Part shown: positions 1 to 5,599 of the stretch, one piece after another
Position numbering within the stretch: the stretch's first letter is position 1
Layout of the letters: every line of letters starts with the position of its first letter
Source: Clostridia bacterium
GTDB taxonomy: Bacteria > Bacillota > Clostridia > Saccharofermentanales > UBA5734
NCBI GenBank assembly: GCA_017997315.1
Contig: JAGOFF010000150.1
Coordinates: forward strand, 1-5,834
DNA length: 5,834 nt
Direction of reading: 5' to 3'
Translations under genes and position numbers: made by a program
The notes under the pieces: generated by a model
What the model saw: the letters and a program-made list of their open reading frames with translations, nothing else
Databases searched by the model: none
What the model was told of the DNA's origin: nothing

Positions 1-209
1 CGATCGTCGACCATATCATCGAAGTCAACCGCCTCGAAGAGGTCGGTGACAAGCTGTACCAGAAAGCGGTGCGTGCACTGTACCTCGAAGAGAAGGATGC
101 ACTGGAGATCATCCGGTGGCGTGAAGTCTTCGACGATCTCGAAGAATGCTGCGATGCAATCGAACTGGTGGCCGACCTGATGGAAAGCACCATGATGAAA
201 AACAGCTGA
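1..209 (+). CDS. DUF47 / PhoU-like phosphate-transport accessory protein, C-terminal part
   Basis: This is the 3' end of a gene that begins before the window; the reading frame starts at base 3 and gives 68 residues before TGA at 207-209. The peptide is acidic and helical, with NRLEEVGDKLYQKAVRAL, then EIIRWREVFDDLEECCDAIE and LVADLMESTMMKNS at the end. The order 'E..GD.LY..A...L' followed by 'I.W.E.F..LE...D..E.VA..LE....K' matches the last two helices of the DUF47 (TIGR00153, PhoU-like) family. Members are cytoplasmic helical-bundle proteins, usually paired with a Pit-type low-affinity phosphate transporter and thought to regulate it. No Pit gene follows, so a partner would have to lie upstream. 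The LCP gene starts 10 nt after the stop, so co-transcription is likely. The family call comes from pattern recognition of a partial sequence. Confidence 0.8.
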   Translation, partial: IVDHIIEVNRLEEVGDKLYQKAVRALYLEEKDALEIIRWREVFDDLEECCDAIELVADLMESTMMKNS

Positions 210-234
210 ACGGGACGTCATGATGAAAAACAGC
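191..234 (+). repeat. 16-bp exact direct repeat across a gene junction
   Basis: CATGATGAAAAACAGC occurs at 191-206 and again at 219-234, offset by 28 nt. The first copy encodes the last five residues (MMKNS) of the DUF47-like protein. The second encodes the first five (MMKNS) of the LCP protein in a different frame, because 28 is not a multiple of three. The match stops at both edges (190 C against 218 T, and 207 T against 235 G). It looks like a small tandem duplication that could have created or replaced the downstream start. Confidence 0.85.
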
Positions 235-1377
235 GCACCTCCTTACGCCGGCGGGCGTTCCGCCGGTACCGCGGCAAGGAAGACTTCGGCCGCATACGCC
301 ACGCCATCCCCCGTCCGCAGGAAGCGGCGCCGTGTCCTGCGCTTTTTCGGGCATCTTGCCATTGCCGCGCTGGGACTTGTCGTCGGCTTCGGGGTGTACA
401 CCTGGATCCTGCTCGGAAAGCCCCTTTTTACGGAGATCCCCATCATCAAACCGGGTGGAGAAACCGTTTCACTGGACAACTTCACCGTCCCTGAGAACGA
501 TGTCGGCGGGGCATGGGGCGAGGGCGGCCGTGTCCGCGTATACGTCCATCCCGATTTTCCGATCGAACGGGTCGAGAGGATCGACAGTCAGGTGGAGAAC
601 ATCCTGGTCTTCGGTGTGGATGCACGCAGCCCGGACGATTACATCTGCCGCGCGGACAGCCTGATCGTCCTGTCCATCGACTCCAGGGAGCACAGCATCA
701 AGTTGACCTCGATCATGCGGGATACCGAGGTCGACCTCGCCGGCCGCAGCACAAACGAGAAGATCAACGCCTCCTATGCGTTCGGCGGCATCGGTCTGCT
801 GATCAACACGATCAACCAGAACTTCGGACTCGACATCCAGGGATTCGCGATGTTCGACTTCTACAGTGCTGCCGAACTGATCGACATTGTGGGCGGCATG
901 GAGATCGATGTCCTGCCGGAAGAGATTGAGAATTTCAACCAGATTCTGGATGAGATGCACGCGCTGTTCCACAGCACCGAGGCGCCGGACTACATTACGG
1001 AACCCGGTCTGCAGCACCTGAACGGGACGCAGTCCATCGCCTGGGCACGGATCCGGGCGGTCGGTTCCGACCATGCGCGCACCGGACGGCAGCGCCACGT
1101 GATCATGAACATGATCGGTCTTTTCCGGGATGCCGGGCTGGCCAGAAAGATCTCGTTTCTGGACGAGAGCCTGGGGCATTTCGAGACCAACCTCGGCCGC
1201 TCGGACATGATGCGGATCGGTCTGGACGCCATGCAGAACATGAATGAAATGAAAGAATACAAGGTACCCGGCGACGGCATGTACCAAACAAACCCAGAAA
1301 ACTGGAACATGCAGCTCGACTGGGAGCGGCAGATTCCGGAACTGCACGCGTTTATCTGGGGAACCGCGGAAAGGTGA
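220..1377 (+). CDS. LCP (LytR-CpsA-Psr) family cell-wall polymer ligase
   Basis: This 385-residue protein is predicted to transfer lipid-linked glycopolymers such as teichoic acids or capsule onto peptidoglycan on the outer membrane face. Residues 1-41 are a basic, Ala/Ser-rich cytoplasmic tail (RRKRRR at 33-38). One membrane helix follows at about 43-66, then a linker to about 125, then the LCP domain at about 127-300. The family's charged pyrophosphate-binding residues are in place: FGVDAR (D134, R136), R144/D146 in CRADS, MRD (R167, D168), and R277, R279, D284, R287, R290 and Q291 in the ARIRAVGSDHARTGRQ stretch. Residues 300-385 form a short C-terminal extension with no extra domain. ATG at 220 or 223 could start it; neither has a strong Shine-Dalgarno site (only CGGGAC at 211-216), so coupling to the upstream stop 10 nt away is plausible. 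The stop overlaps the next gene's ribosome site. The exact polymer substrate cannot be told. Confidence 0.93.
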   Translation: MMKNSAPPYAGGRSAGTAARKTSAAYATPSPVRRKRRRVLRFFGHLAIAALGLVVGFGVYTWILLGKPLFTEIPIIKPGGETVSLDNFTVPENDVGGAWGEGGRVRVYVHPDFPIERVERIDSQVENILVFGVDARSPDDYICRADSLIVLSIDSREHSIKLTSIMRDTEVDLAGRSTNEKINASYAFGGIGLLINTINQNFGLDIQGFAMFDFYSAAELIDIVGGMEIDVLPEEIENFNQILDEMHALFHSTEAPDYITEPGLQHLNGTQSIAWARIRAVGSDHARTGRQRHVIMNMIGLFRDAGLARKISFLDESLGHFETNLGRSDMMRIGLDAMQNMNEMKEYKVPGDGMYQTNPENWNMQLDWERQIPELHAFIWGTAER

Positions 1378-1387
1378 CCGTCCGGTG
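1371..1387 (+). promoter_or_regulatory. Ribosome binding site overlapping a stop codon, deciding a GTG start
   Basis: AAGGTG at 1371-1376 is a good Shine-Dalgarno match lying 8 nt before GTG 1385-1387. It overlaps the LCP stop TGA (1375-1377). Ribosomes ending LCP translation sit on the initiation site of the phosphatase gene, which suggests translational coupling. No ATG lies nearby in this frame. Confidence 0.75.
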
Positions 1388-2815
1388 ACAAAAACGATTT
1401 CCATTTCGCTCGCCGAACAAGGGGCGCATGCGGAGTACCATTTCGACAACCTGTACGTCCTGGACAACTACATCCGCGGGATGGTTCCGGGGCAGGCGTT
1501 TGAACGCTCGGTCGTCAGCGAGTCCGAGGGACAGCTGTATGCGGTGTTCGACGGCATGGGGGAGGGCGAACTGGGCGTCGAAGCGTCCAGGGTCGCCGCT
1601 GAGATTCTGGATGAACACCGTCAGCGGCTGGCCGCGGATCCCGAGATCCCGTTCAAGACGTTTGTGCGGGACTATGTAACCGATGCGAACAACGCCATCT
1701 GCGACCGGATCCGTCTGCACAAGGGACTCCGCATGGGAACCACCTGCTCGCTTCTGTACCTCCGCGACGGCATCGCCCGGACGGCGAACATCGGGAACAG
1801 CAGAATCTACCTGTATCGGGGCGAAAGCCTTATCCAGCTCACATACGACCACACTCAGGCGCAAAAGCTTGTGCGCCTGGGCATCATCGGGCGGGAAGAG
1901 ACGCAGAGCCATCCGGAACGGAACGTGCTGACCCAGTACCTCGGGATTTTTCCTGAGGAGATGGCCCTGGAACCTTCCTTCGGACCGACGGTCATCCTTC
2001 AGAAGAAAGACACCTTTCTGGCGGCCTGCAACGGATTGACCGACAGTCTGGATGAAGCGGCGCTTCGCGCCGGATTGGCGGAACCGGGAGTTTTCAGCGA
2101 TCTGCCGCACCGGCTGGTGCGTGCCTCGCTGGATGCAGGATCCCTCGACAACCTGACGCTAACGGTCGTCCGGATCATGGATACGGACACGGAACTGGCC
2201 AAAAGGGCCGCTGGAGCCCTGAACGATGTCACGACACAGATTCCTGCCGGAGAGATCGACCGTGCCGCGACCGCACCTGAACCGCCGGGATTCACCCTGC
2301 CGCCGATCCCCTCCGCCGCATCGACGTCAGCACGGACGGCGCAGGACGGATTCCCGGCTTCACGCTCCGCCCGGGTCTGGCGCGTGCTCACTCCAGTGCT
2401 GATCTTCCTGTGTTTCGTGATCGTGGGGATCGGCGCGGCGAAGATCGCTTTCTCATGGGATGCGATCACCGGCCGGACGAAACCGACCACTGCAGCGACG
2501 ACGACCGCCCCCGCAACGGATGTCACCGCGCCGTCGGAAACCACGGCGCCCGCCGGACCGACGACCGTTCCGGCCGAGCCGACCACATCCCCTGCGGAGA
2601 CCACTCCTTCGGAGACGACGGCGACGACCCCCTCAGAGACCACCGCGCCGTCGGAAACCACGTCGACCACCGAACCGACGACCGCTCCGGGCACGACACC
2701 CTCCGCGACCCCGACGCCGACCGTGACCCCGACGCCATCCGAGACCGCGGCAATGACACCTCCGACGACGACCGGGACCACGGCGACCACAACGACCTCG
2801 ACAAGCGCAGGTTGA
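1385..2815 (+). CDS. Divergent PP2C-type Ser/Thr protein phosphatase with one membrane helix and Thr/Pro-rich outer tail
   Basis: The protein has 476 residues and a GTG start. Residues 1-265 form a PP2C domain: a degenerate motif 1 (HFDNLYV, D21), VFDGMGEG (D56, G57), RMGTTCSLLYL (117-126), ANIGNSRIYLYRG (134-146), LTYDHTQAQKLVRLGII (152-168), HPERNVLTQYLG (176-187), FLAACNGLTD (211-220) and SLDNLTLTVVR (253-263, D255). A polar linker (266-330) leads to one membrane helix (about 333-355). The rest, 366-476, is almost only Thr, Pro, Ala, Ser and Glu, predicted outside. Known PP2C enzymes remove phosphate from Ser/Thr using two or three Mn/Mg ions; the PP2C-helix-outer-region layout resembles mycobacterial PstP. 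Oddly, canonical GDSR is GNSR (N138), canonical SDG is CNG (N216), and the motif 1 Arg is missing. Activity may be reduced, altered or lost. No Ser/Thr kinase gene is in the window. It follows the LCP gene by 7 nt and precedes a terminator. Confidence 0.87.
   Translation: MTKTISISLAEQGAHAEYHFDNLYVLDNYIRGMVPGQAFERSVVSESEGQLYAVFDGMGEGELGVEASRVAAEILDEHRQRLAADPEIPFKTFVRDYVTDANNAICDRIRLHKGLRMGTTCSLLYLRDGIARTANIGNSRIYLYRGESLIQLTYDHTQAQKLVRLGIIGREETQSHPERNVLTQYLGIFPEEMALEPSFGPTVILQKKDTFLAACNGLTDSLDEAALRAGLAEPGVFSDLPHRLVRASLDAGSLDNLTLTVVRIMDTDTELAKRAAGALNDVTTQIPAGEIDRAATAPEPPGFTLPPIPSAASTSARTAQDGFPASRSARVWRVLTPVLIFLCFVIVGIGAAKIAFSWDAITGRTKPTTAATTTAPATDVTAPSETTAPAGPTTVPAEPTTSPAETTPSETTATTPSETTAPSETTSTTEPTTAPGTTPSATPTPTVTPTPSETAAMTPPTTTGTTATTTTSTSAG
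2484..2806 (+). repeat. Low-complexity Thr/Pro-coding region with a 117-nt repeat unit
   Basis: This stretch encodes the phosphatase tail and is dominated by ACC, ACG, CCG, GCG and GAG codons. A 22-nt exact match joins 2524-2545 to 2641-2662, offset by 117 nt (39 codons, in frame). A second match (ACCGACGACCG at 2557-2567 and 2674-2684) has the same offset. The peptide copies start APSETT and continue to PTT before diverging. This points to an old in-frame duplication of a spacer. The periodic composition also produces long meaningless open frames on both strands. Confidence 0.8.
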
Positions 2816-2849
2816 TGGGACGACAAGGAAACATCCGTATTCTTGCATG

Positions 2850-2878
2850 GAGCCGCCCTCTTGGACGGCTCTGTTTTT
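2850..2878 (+). terminator. Rho-independent terminator after the phosphatase gene
   Basis: GAGCCG at 2850-2855 pairs with CGGCTC at 2866-2871. The stem continues inside with two more G-C pairs after one C-A mismatch, closing on a small loop. Five T residues follow at 2874-2878. It lies 35 nt after the phosphatase stop and separates the DUF47-LCP-PP2C unit from the ABC transporter unit. Confidence 0.85.
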
Positions 2879-2892
2879 ATGTAATATATGCA

Positions 2893-2921
2893 CGAAACGG
2901 GTCCGTCCATTCTGGTAAAAT
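2893..2921 (+). promoter_or_regulatory. Candidate promoter of the ABC transporter operon (extended -10)
   Basis: TAAAAT at 2916-2921 is a fair -10 box preceded by TGG (2913-2915), an extended -10 arrangement. The matching -35 position (2893-2898, CGAAAC) is poor. Transcription would begin near 2928, leaving a leader of about 30 nt. The preceding terminator makes a promoter between 2879 and 2940 likely, but the exact box is an inference. The leader is too short for a known riboswitch. Confidence 0.45.
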
Positions 2922-2943
2922 AGACCATAATACCGCATCAAGA

Positions 2944-2960
2944 AAGAAGGACTTTCCATG
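2944..2960 (+). promoter_or_regulatory. Strong ribosome binding site of the binding-protein gene
   Basis: AAGAAGGA at 2944-2951 is followed by 6 nt and ATG 2958-2960. It fixes the start and fits high expression of the binding protein relative to the permease. Confidence 0.8.
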
Positions 2961-4046
2961 ACACGCAAAACAAGATTCCTGGCCGCCGTCACGCTGGTTT
3001 CGGCGATTCTGGCCTCCGGCCTTGCCGGCTGCGGCACCGCCACCCCTGCCGCGACCACCGCTCCCGCCGTGACAACCTCCGCGGCCACGACCGCGGCCAC
3101 CACCGCGACGCCCACCCCCTCGGCGACCGTGCCGTACTCGGACCGGACCGAAGTCCGTGTCGCCACCATTCAGGGGCCTTCCGGGATCGGGATGTCCTGG
3201 CTCATGGAAAAGAACGAGAAGCAGAACACCCTCAACCGGTACGATTTCATCGTGGAGCCTTCCGCGCAGAACGTCGCATCCCTGGTGATTTCGGGTGAAG
3301 CGGATATCGCATGTGTTCCGACCAACACGGCCGCGACGCTGTACAATAAACTGGACGGCGGTGCGAAGCTGATCGCGCTCAACACCCTCGGCGTCCTGCA
3401 TATCCTTGAAAAAGGGAACACCGTCGCTTCCGTGGAAGACCTTGCGGGCCGAACCCTGCACGTCTCCGGCCAGGGCGCTGTCCCGCAATACGCGATCGAG
3501 TACATTCTGGCATCCTACGGATTGACCGATTCGGTCGAAGTGGTGTATTACGCGGACCATGACGAACTGGCAGCGCTCGCCGCGGCGGGGACCGTCGATC
3601 TGTGCATGCTGCCCGAACCCAAAGTAACAGCCGTCCTCCAACAGAATGCGGAGTACCGGTTGGCGCTCGATGTGACGGAAGCCTGGGCGGATGCCGCATC
3701 GAAGAACGGCGATCCGGACAGCGTGCTGACGATGGGTGCGGTTGTGGTGCGCACCGCATTTCTCGAAGAGCATCCGGAAGCTGTCGCGGACTTCCTCTCG
3801 GAGTATGAGGCATCGATCCTGTTTGTCAAAAGAAACGTGGCGGCAGGTTCCACACTTGTCGAGAAGTTCGGGATCATGCCCAAAGCCGCCGTTGCGGCAA
3901 AAGCGATTCCCAACTGCAACCTGGTATACATCGACGGAGCGGACATGGCCCCGGCGATCGGGAACATGCTCAAGGTTCTCTTTGCATCCAATCCGCAGTC
4001 CATCGGGGGAAGCATCCCCGCAGATCCGTTCTATCACCTCGGTTGA
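2958..4046 (+). CDS. ABC transporter substrate-binding lipoprotein, nitrate/sulfonate/taurine (NMT1/SsuA-like) type
   Basis: The protein has 362 residues. A signal peptide with KTR near the start and a hydrophobic core (7-21) ends in the lipobox LAGC with acceptor Cys25, so it should be lipid-anchored outside the membrane. Residues 26-58 are a disordered Ala/Thr linker. The binding domain starts near 65 (VRVATIQGPSGIGMSWLM) and continues with YDFIVEPSAQNVASLVISGEADIACVPTN (95-123), LAGRTLHVSGQGAVPQYAIEYIL (162-184), DLCMLPEPKVTAVL (214-227), VVVRTAFLEEHPEAVADFL (262-280) and a C-terminal IGGSIPADPFY. The two-lobed order and the 'G.AD.a..P' and 'LPEP' segments fit COG0715-like periplasmic-binding fold II proteins. 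Permease and ATPase genes follow directly. Substrates in this family include nitrate, sulfonates, taurine, bicarbonate and thiamine precursors; nothing here chooses between them. Confidence 0.9.
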   Translation: MTRKTRFLAAVTLVSAILASGLAGCGTATPAATTAPAVTTSAATTAATTATPTPSATVPYSDRTEVRVATIQGPSGIGMSWLMEKNEKQNTLNRYDFIVEPSAQNVASLVISGEADIACVPTNTAATLYNKLDGGAKLIALNTLGVLHILEKGNTVASVEDLAGRTLHVSGQGAVPQYAIEYILASYGLTDSVEVVYYADHDELAALAAAGTVDLCMLPEPKVTAVLQQNAEYRLALDVTEAWADAASKNGDPDSVLTMGAVVVRTAFLEEHPEAVADFLSEYEASILFVKRNVAAGSTLVEKFGIMPKAAVAAKAIPNCNLVYIDGADMAPAIGNMLKVLFASNPQSIGGSIPADPFYHLG

Positions 4047-4050
4047 TCCG

Positions 4051-4065
4051 GCCGCAAGGAGCGGC
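4051..4065 (+). other. Small GC hairpin between binding-protein and permease genes
   Basis: GCCGC (4051-4055) and GCGGC (4061-4065) are perfect complements around the loop AAGGA. It starts 5 nt after the binding-protein stop and is not followed by a T tract, so it is not a terminator. It might stabilise the 3' end of the upstream message or reduce translation of the permease. At 5 bp it could also be chance in GC-rich DNA. Confidence 0.4.
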
Positions 4066-4079
4066 AGAGGGAAGCGGTG
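4066..4079 (+). promoter_or_regulatory. Ribosome binding site deciding the permease GTG start
   Basis: AGAGGGA at 4066-4072 lies 4 nt before GTG 4077-4079, slightly short but usable. The better-looking AAGGAG at 4056-4061 sits in the hairpin loop, too far away (15 nt), and no start codon in frame fits it better. Confidence 0.6.
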
Positions 4080-4895
4080 ACGAAACGCGGTGGAAAACAG
4101 ACGTCGGCAAATCCCGGAGGGGCGTGGGGAAGGATCCCGCGTCCTCTCCGTGTTCTTGCCGTTGCATCCGCATGGTTGGCAATCTGGTATCTGGCCTACC
4201 GTTCCATCGGGCATGACGTCCTTTTTGCCTCCCCCGTACAGGTCGCCTCGCGGTTTGCAGCGCTGATCCACGAACCCGGATTCTGGCGGACAGTGGCGAC
4301 CTCGCTGGGACGGGTCGTCGCCGGCATGTCCCTCGGAACGGCAGCCGGGGTCGTCCTCGCGATCCTGACCGCCTCCTCCCGGCTGCTGTCCGACTTTCTC
4401 CGACCGGTGATCGGGATGGTGAAGTCCACTCCGGTCACCAGTTTCATCGTGCTGGCCATGCTGTGGATCTCGCGCGGGCGCGTTCCGGTGTTCATTTCAT
4501 TCCTCATGGTGCTTCCGGTCGTATGGGCTAGCGTGGCCGAGGGGATCCGCCGGCGGGACGCGCGCCTGCTGGAGATGGGCCGGGTCTTCCGCATGAGCCG
4601 CCTGACCCGGCTGCGTCTGCTGGACATCCCGATGGTCCTTCCATACTTCATGGCTGCGTTCAACAGTGCGCTCGGCCTGGCCTGGAAGGCCGGAATCACA
4701 GCGGAGGTCATCAGCAATCCCGCGTTCTCGATCGGCGGCGAGATTTATGACGCGAAAATCTACCTGGAGACGGTCGACCTGTTTGTCTGGACAACGGTGC
4801 TGGTTCTGGTCAGCTTCGGACTGGAACGCACGTTGCGCCTTGTCATCCGGAAAGCCGGGGAGAGCCTTCATATCCGGACGGAGACACCCGCATGA
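4077..4895 (+). CDS. ABC transporter permease, nitrate/sulfonate/taurine (SsuC/TauC-like) type
   Basis: This 272-residue integral membrane protein would form the import channel as a homodimer. A basic, Gly-rich N-terminus of about 22 residues precedes roughly six hydrophobic helices at about 25-42, 76-98, 108-130, 134-152, 189-212 and 233-252. FASPVQVASRFAALI (50-64) is the 'P.P..V...' segment common before the BPD_transp_1 domain. The cytoplasmic coupling loop that docks on the ATPase is visible as LLEMGRVFRMSRLTRLRLLDIPMVLP (about 164-189), matching the family pattern of E.G followed by I.LP. Length and layout are usual for the family. GTG start; the stop overlaps the ATPase start in ATGA (4892-4895), which indicates coupled translation and equal dosage. 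The transported substrate is not determined. Confidence 0.93.
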   Translation: MTKRGGKQTSANPGGAWGRIPRPLRVLAVASAWLAIWYLAYRSIGHDVLFASPVQVASRFAALIHEPGFWRTVATSLGRVVAGMSLGTAAGVVLAILTASSRLLSDFLRPVIGMVKSTPVTSFIVLAMLWISRGRVPVFISFLMVLPVVWASVAEGIRRRDARLLEMGRVFRMSRLTRLRLLDIPMVLPYFMAAFNSALGLAWKAGITAEVISNPAFSIGGEIYDAKIYLETVDLFVWTTVLVLVSFGLERTLRLVIRKAGESLHIRTETPA

Positions 4896-5512
4896 GCGCG
4901 CCACTGGTTTTCGAGGGTGTGACCAAGTGTTTCGGCGGCCGGCCGATCATCGAAGATTTCAACCTGACACTGCCGCCTGAGGGGACGCTTTGTCTCTTCG
5001 GCCCGTCCGGATGCGGCAAGACAACGATTCTGCACCTGTTGGCGGGGATCCATACGCCGGATGCCGGACGGATCAGCGGCCTCAGGGGACGGATCGTCTC
5101 GGCGGTTTTCCAGGAGCCCCGGCTGCTGCCGTGGCTGTCCGCGCTCCACAACGTCAGTGCGGTGCTGCCTCTCCCGCAGGACGGCCGTGACGGGCGGGAA
5201 CGGACGGCGCTGGAATGGCTCGACCGCGTCGGCCTGGCGGCGGACGCGGACAAGCTGCCGGACGAACTGAGCGGCGGGATGCGCCAGAGGGTCGCGATCG
5301 CCCGGGCATTGGCGTACGGAGGCGACCTGCTGCTGCTCGACGAGCCGACGCAGGGCCTTGACTCGGCGCTGCGCACATCCATGATCCGGCTTTTCCGGGA
5401 GACGAGCCGCCATCGGCTCACTCTGCTGGTGACCCATGACTCCGACGAGGCCGAATCGATGGGCTCCACGGTTCTCACCCTTTCCGGTCCCCCGGTCCGG
5501 GTTGTTGTTTGA
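4892..5512 (+). CDS. ABC transporter ATP-binding protein, SsuB/TauB-like
   Basis: This is the cytoplasmic ATPase of the importer, 206 residues long. All nucleotide-binding motifs are present: Walker A GPSGCGKT (37-44), Q-loop FQEPRLLPW (Q74), signature LSGGMRQR (126-133), Walker B LLLLDEP (146-152) with catalytic E151, D-loop GLD (155-157) and switch H182 in VTHDSDEA. The QEPRLLPW form is typical of nitrate/sulfonate/taurine importers. It is shorter than the usual 240-260 residues of that group, because the helical part between Q-loop and signature is compact and the protein ends soon after the H-loop, with no C-terminal regulatory part. The core is complete, so it should be active. ATG overlaps the permease stop by 4 nt; GGAG at 4880-4883 is the ribosome site. 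Its TGA (5510-5512) lies within the next gene's -35 box. Confidence 0.94.
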   Translation: MSAPLVFEGVTKCFGGRPIIEDFNLTLPPEGTLCLFGPSGCGKTTILHLLAGIHTPDAGRISGLRGRIVSAVFQEPRLLPWLSALHNVSAVLPLPQDGRDGRERTALEWLDRVGLAADADKLPDELSGGMRQRVAIARALAYGGDLLLLDEPTQGLDSALRTSMIRLFRETSRHRLTLLVTHDSDEAESMGSTVLTLSGPPVRVVV

Positions 5513-5537
5513 CACAATCCACAACGTTCGATAAGAT
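5509..5537 (+). promoter_or_regulatory. Sigma-A type promoter for the downstream lipoprotein
   Basis: TTGACA at 5509-5514 is a perfect -35 box. Exactly 17 nt later comes TAAGAT (5532-5537), which keeps the key T, A, A and T positions of a -10 box. Transcription should start near 5544. The -35 box overlaps the ATPase stop codon. Confidence 0.75.
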
Positions 5538-5550
5538 GGCAATGACATCT

Positions 5551-5571
5551 CCCGTCTTTATGACGGGTTTT
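5551..5571 (+). terminator. Short rho-independent terminator of the ABC operon
   Basis: CCCGTC (5551-5556) pairs with GACGGG (5562-5567) around a 5-nt loop, followed by TTTT. The stem is short and the T tract modest, so it may be leaky. It lies 38 nt after the ATPase stop, but also within the 5' leader predicted for the next gene. Confidence 0.65.
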
Positions 5572-5583
5572 GATTGATTCTTC

Positions 5584-5599
5584 GGAGGATGCCCCGTTG
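5584..5599 (+). promoter_or_regulatory. Ribosome binding site deciding a TTG start
   Basis: GGAGGA at 5584-5589 is a near-perfect Shine-Dalgarno site, 7 nt before TTG 5597-5599. The nearer ATG at 5589-5591 overlaps the site and stops after three codons, so TTG is the credible start. Confidence 0.75.

Noticed and set aside
469..1467. A 332-residue open frame on the - strand opposite the LCP gene
   Set aside because: The LCP frame carries all family catalytic residues; the antisense product has no recognisable motifs.
2524..2662. CRISPR-like or mobile repeat suggested by the 22-nt match
   Set aside because: There are only two copies, in frame, inside a coding region of low complexity; it fits duplication of a protein spacer.
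1999..2928. A 309-residue Val/Gly-rich open frame on the - strand opposite the phosphatase tail
   Set aside because: It is the complement of the Thr/Pro repeat codons; the periodic valine pattern mirrors the repeat and it has no start signal.
2816..2957. Possible riboswitch (for example thiamine) upstream of the ABC transporter
   Set aside because: Only 142 nt are available, part of it a terminator, and the leader after the best promoter is about 30 nt; no conserved riboswitch core is visible.
2410..2961. A 183-residue open frame on the + strand, rich in Asp, Arg and His, across the phosphatase tail and the terminator
   Set aside because: It arises from the periodic ACC/GAC/CCG composition read in another frame, crosses a terminator, has no ribosome site and no recognisable domain.
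2877..4271. A 464-residue open frame on the - strand opposite the binding-protein gene
   Set aside because: High GC makes antisense frames stay open; the + strand gene has a signal peptide, ribosome site and family motifs, whereas this product has a Gly/Arg low-complexity run and no domain.
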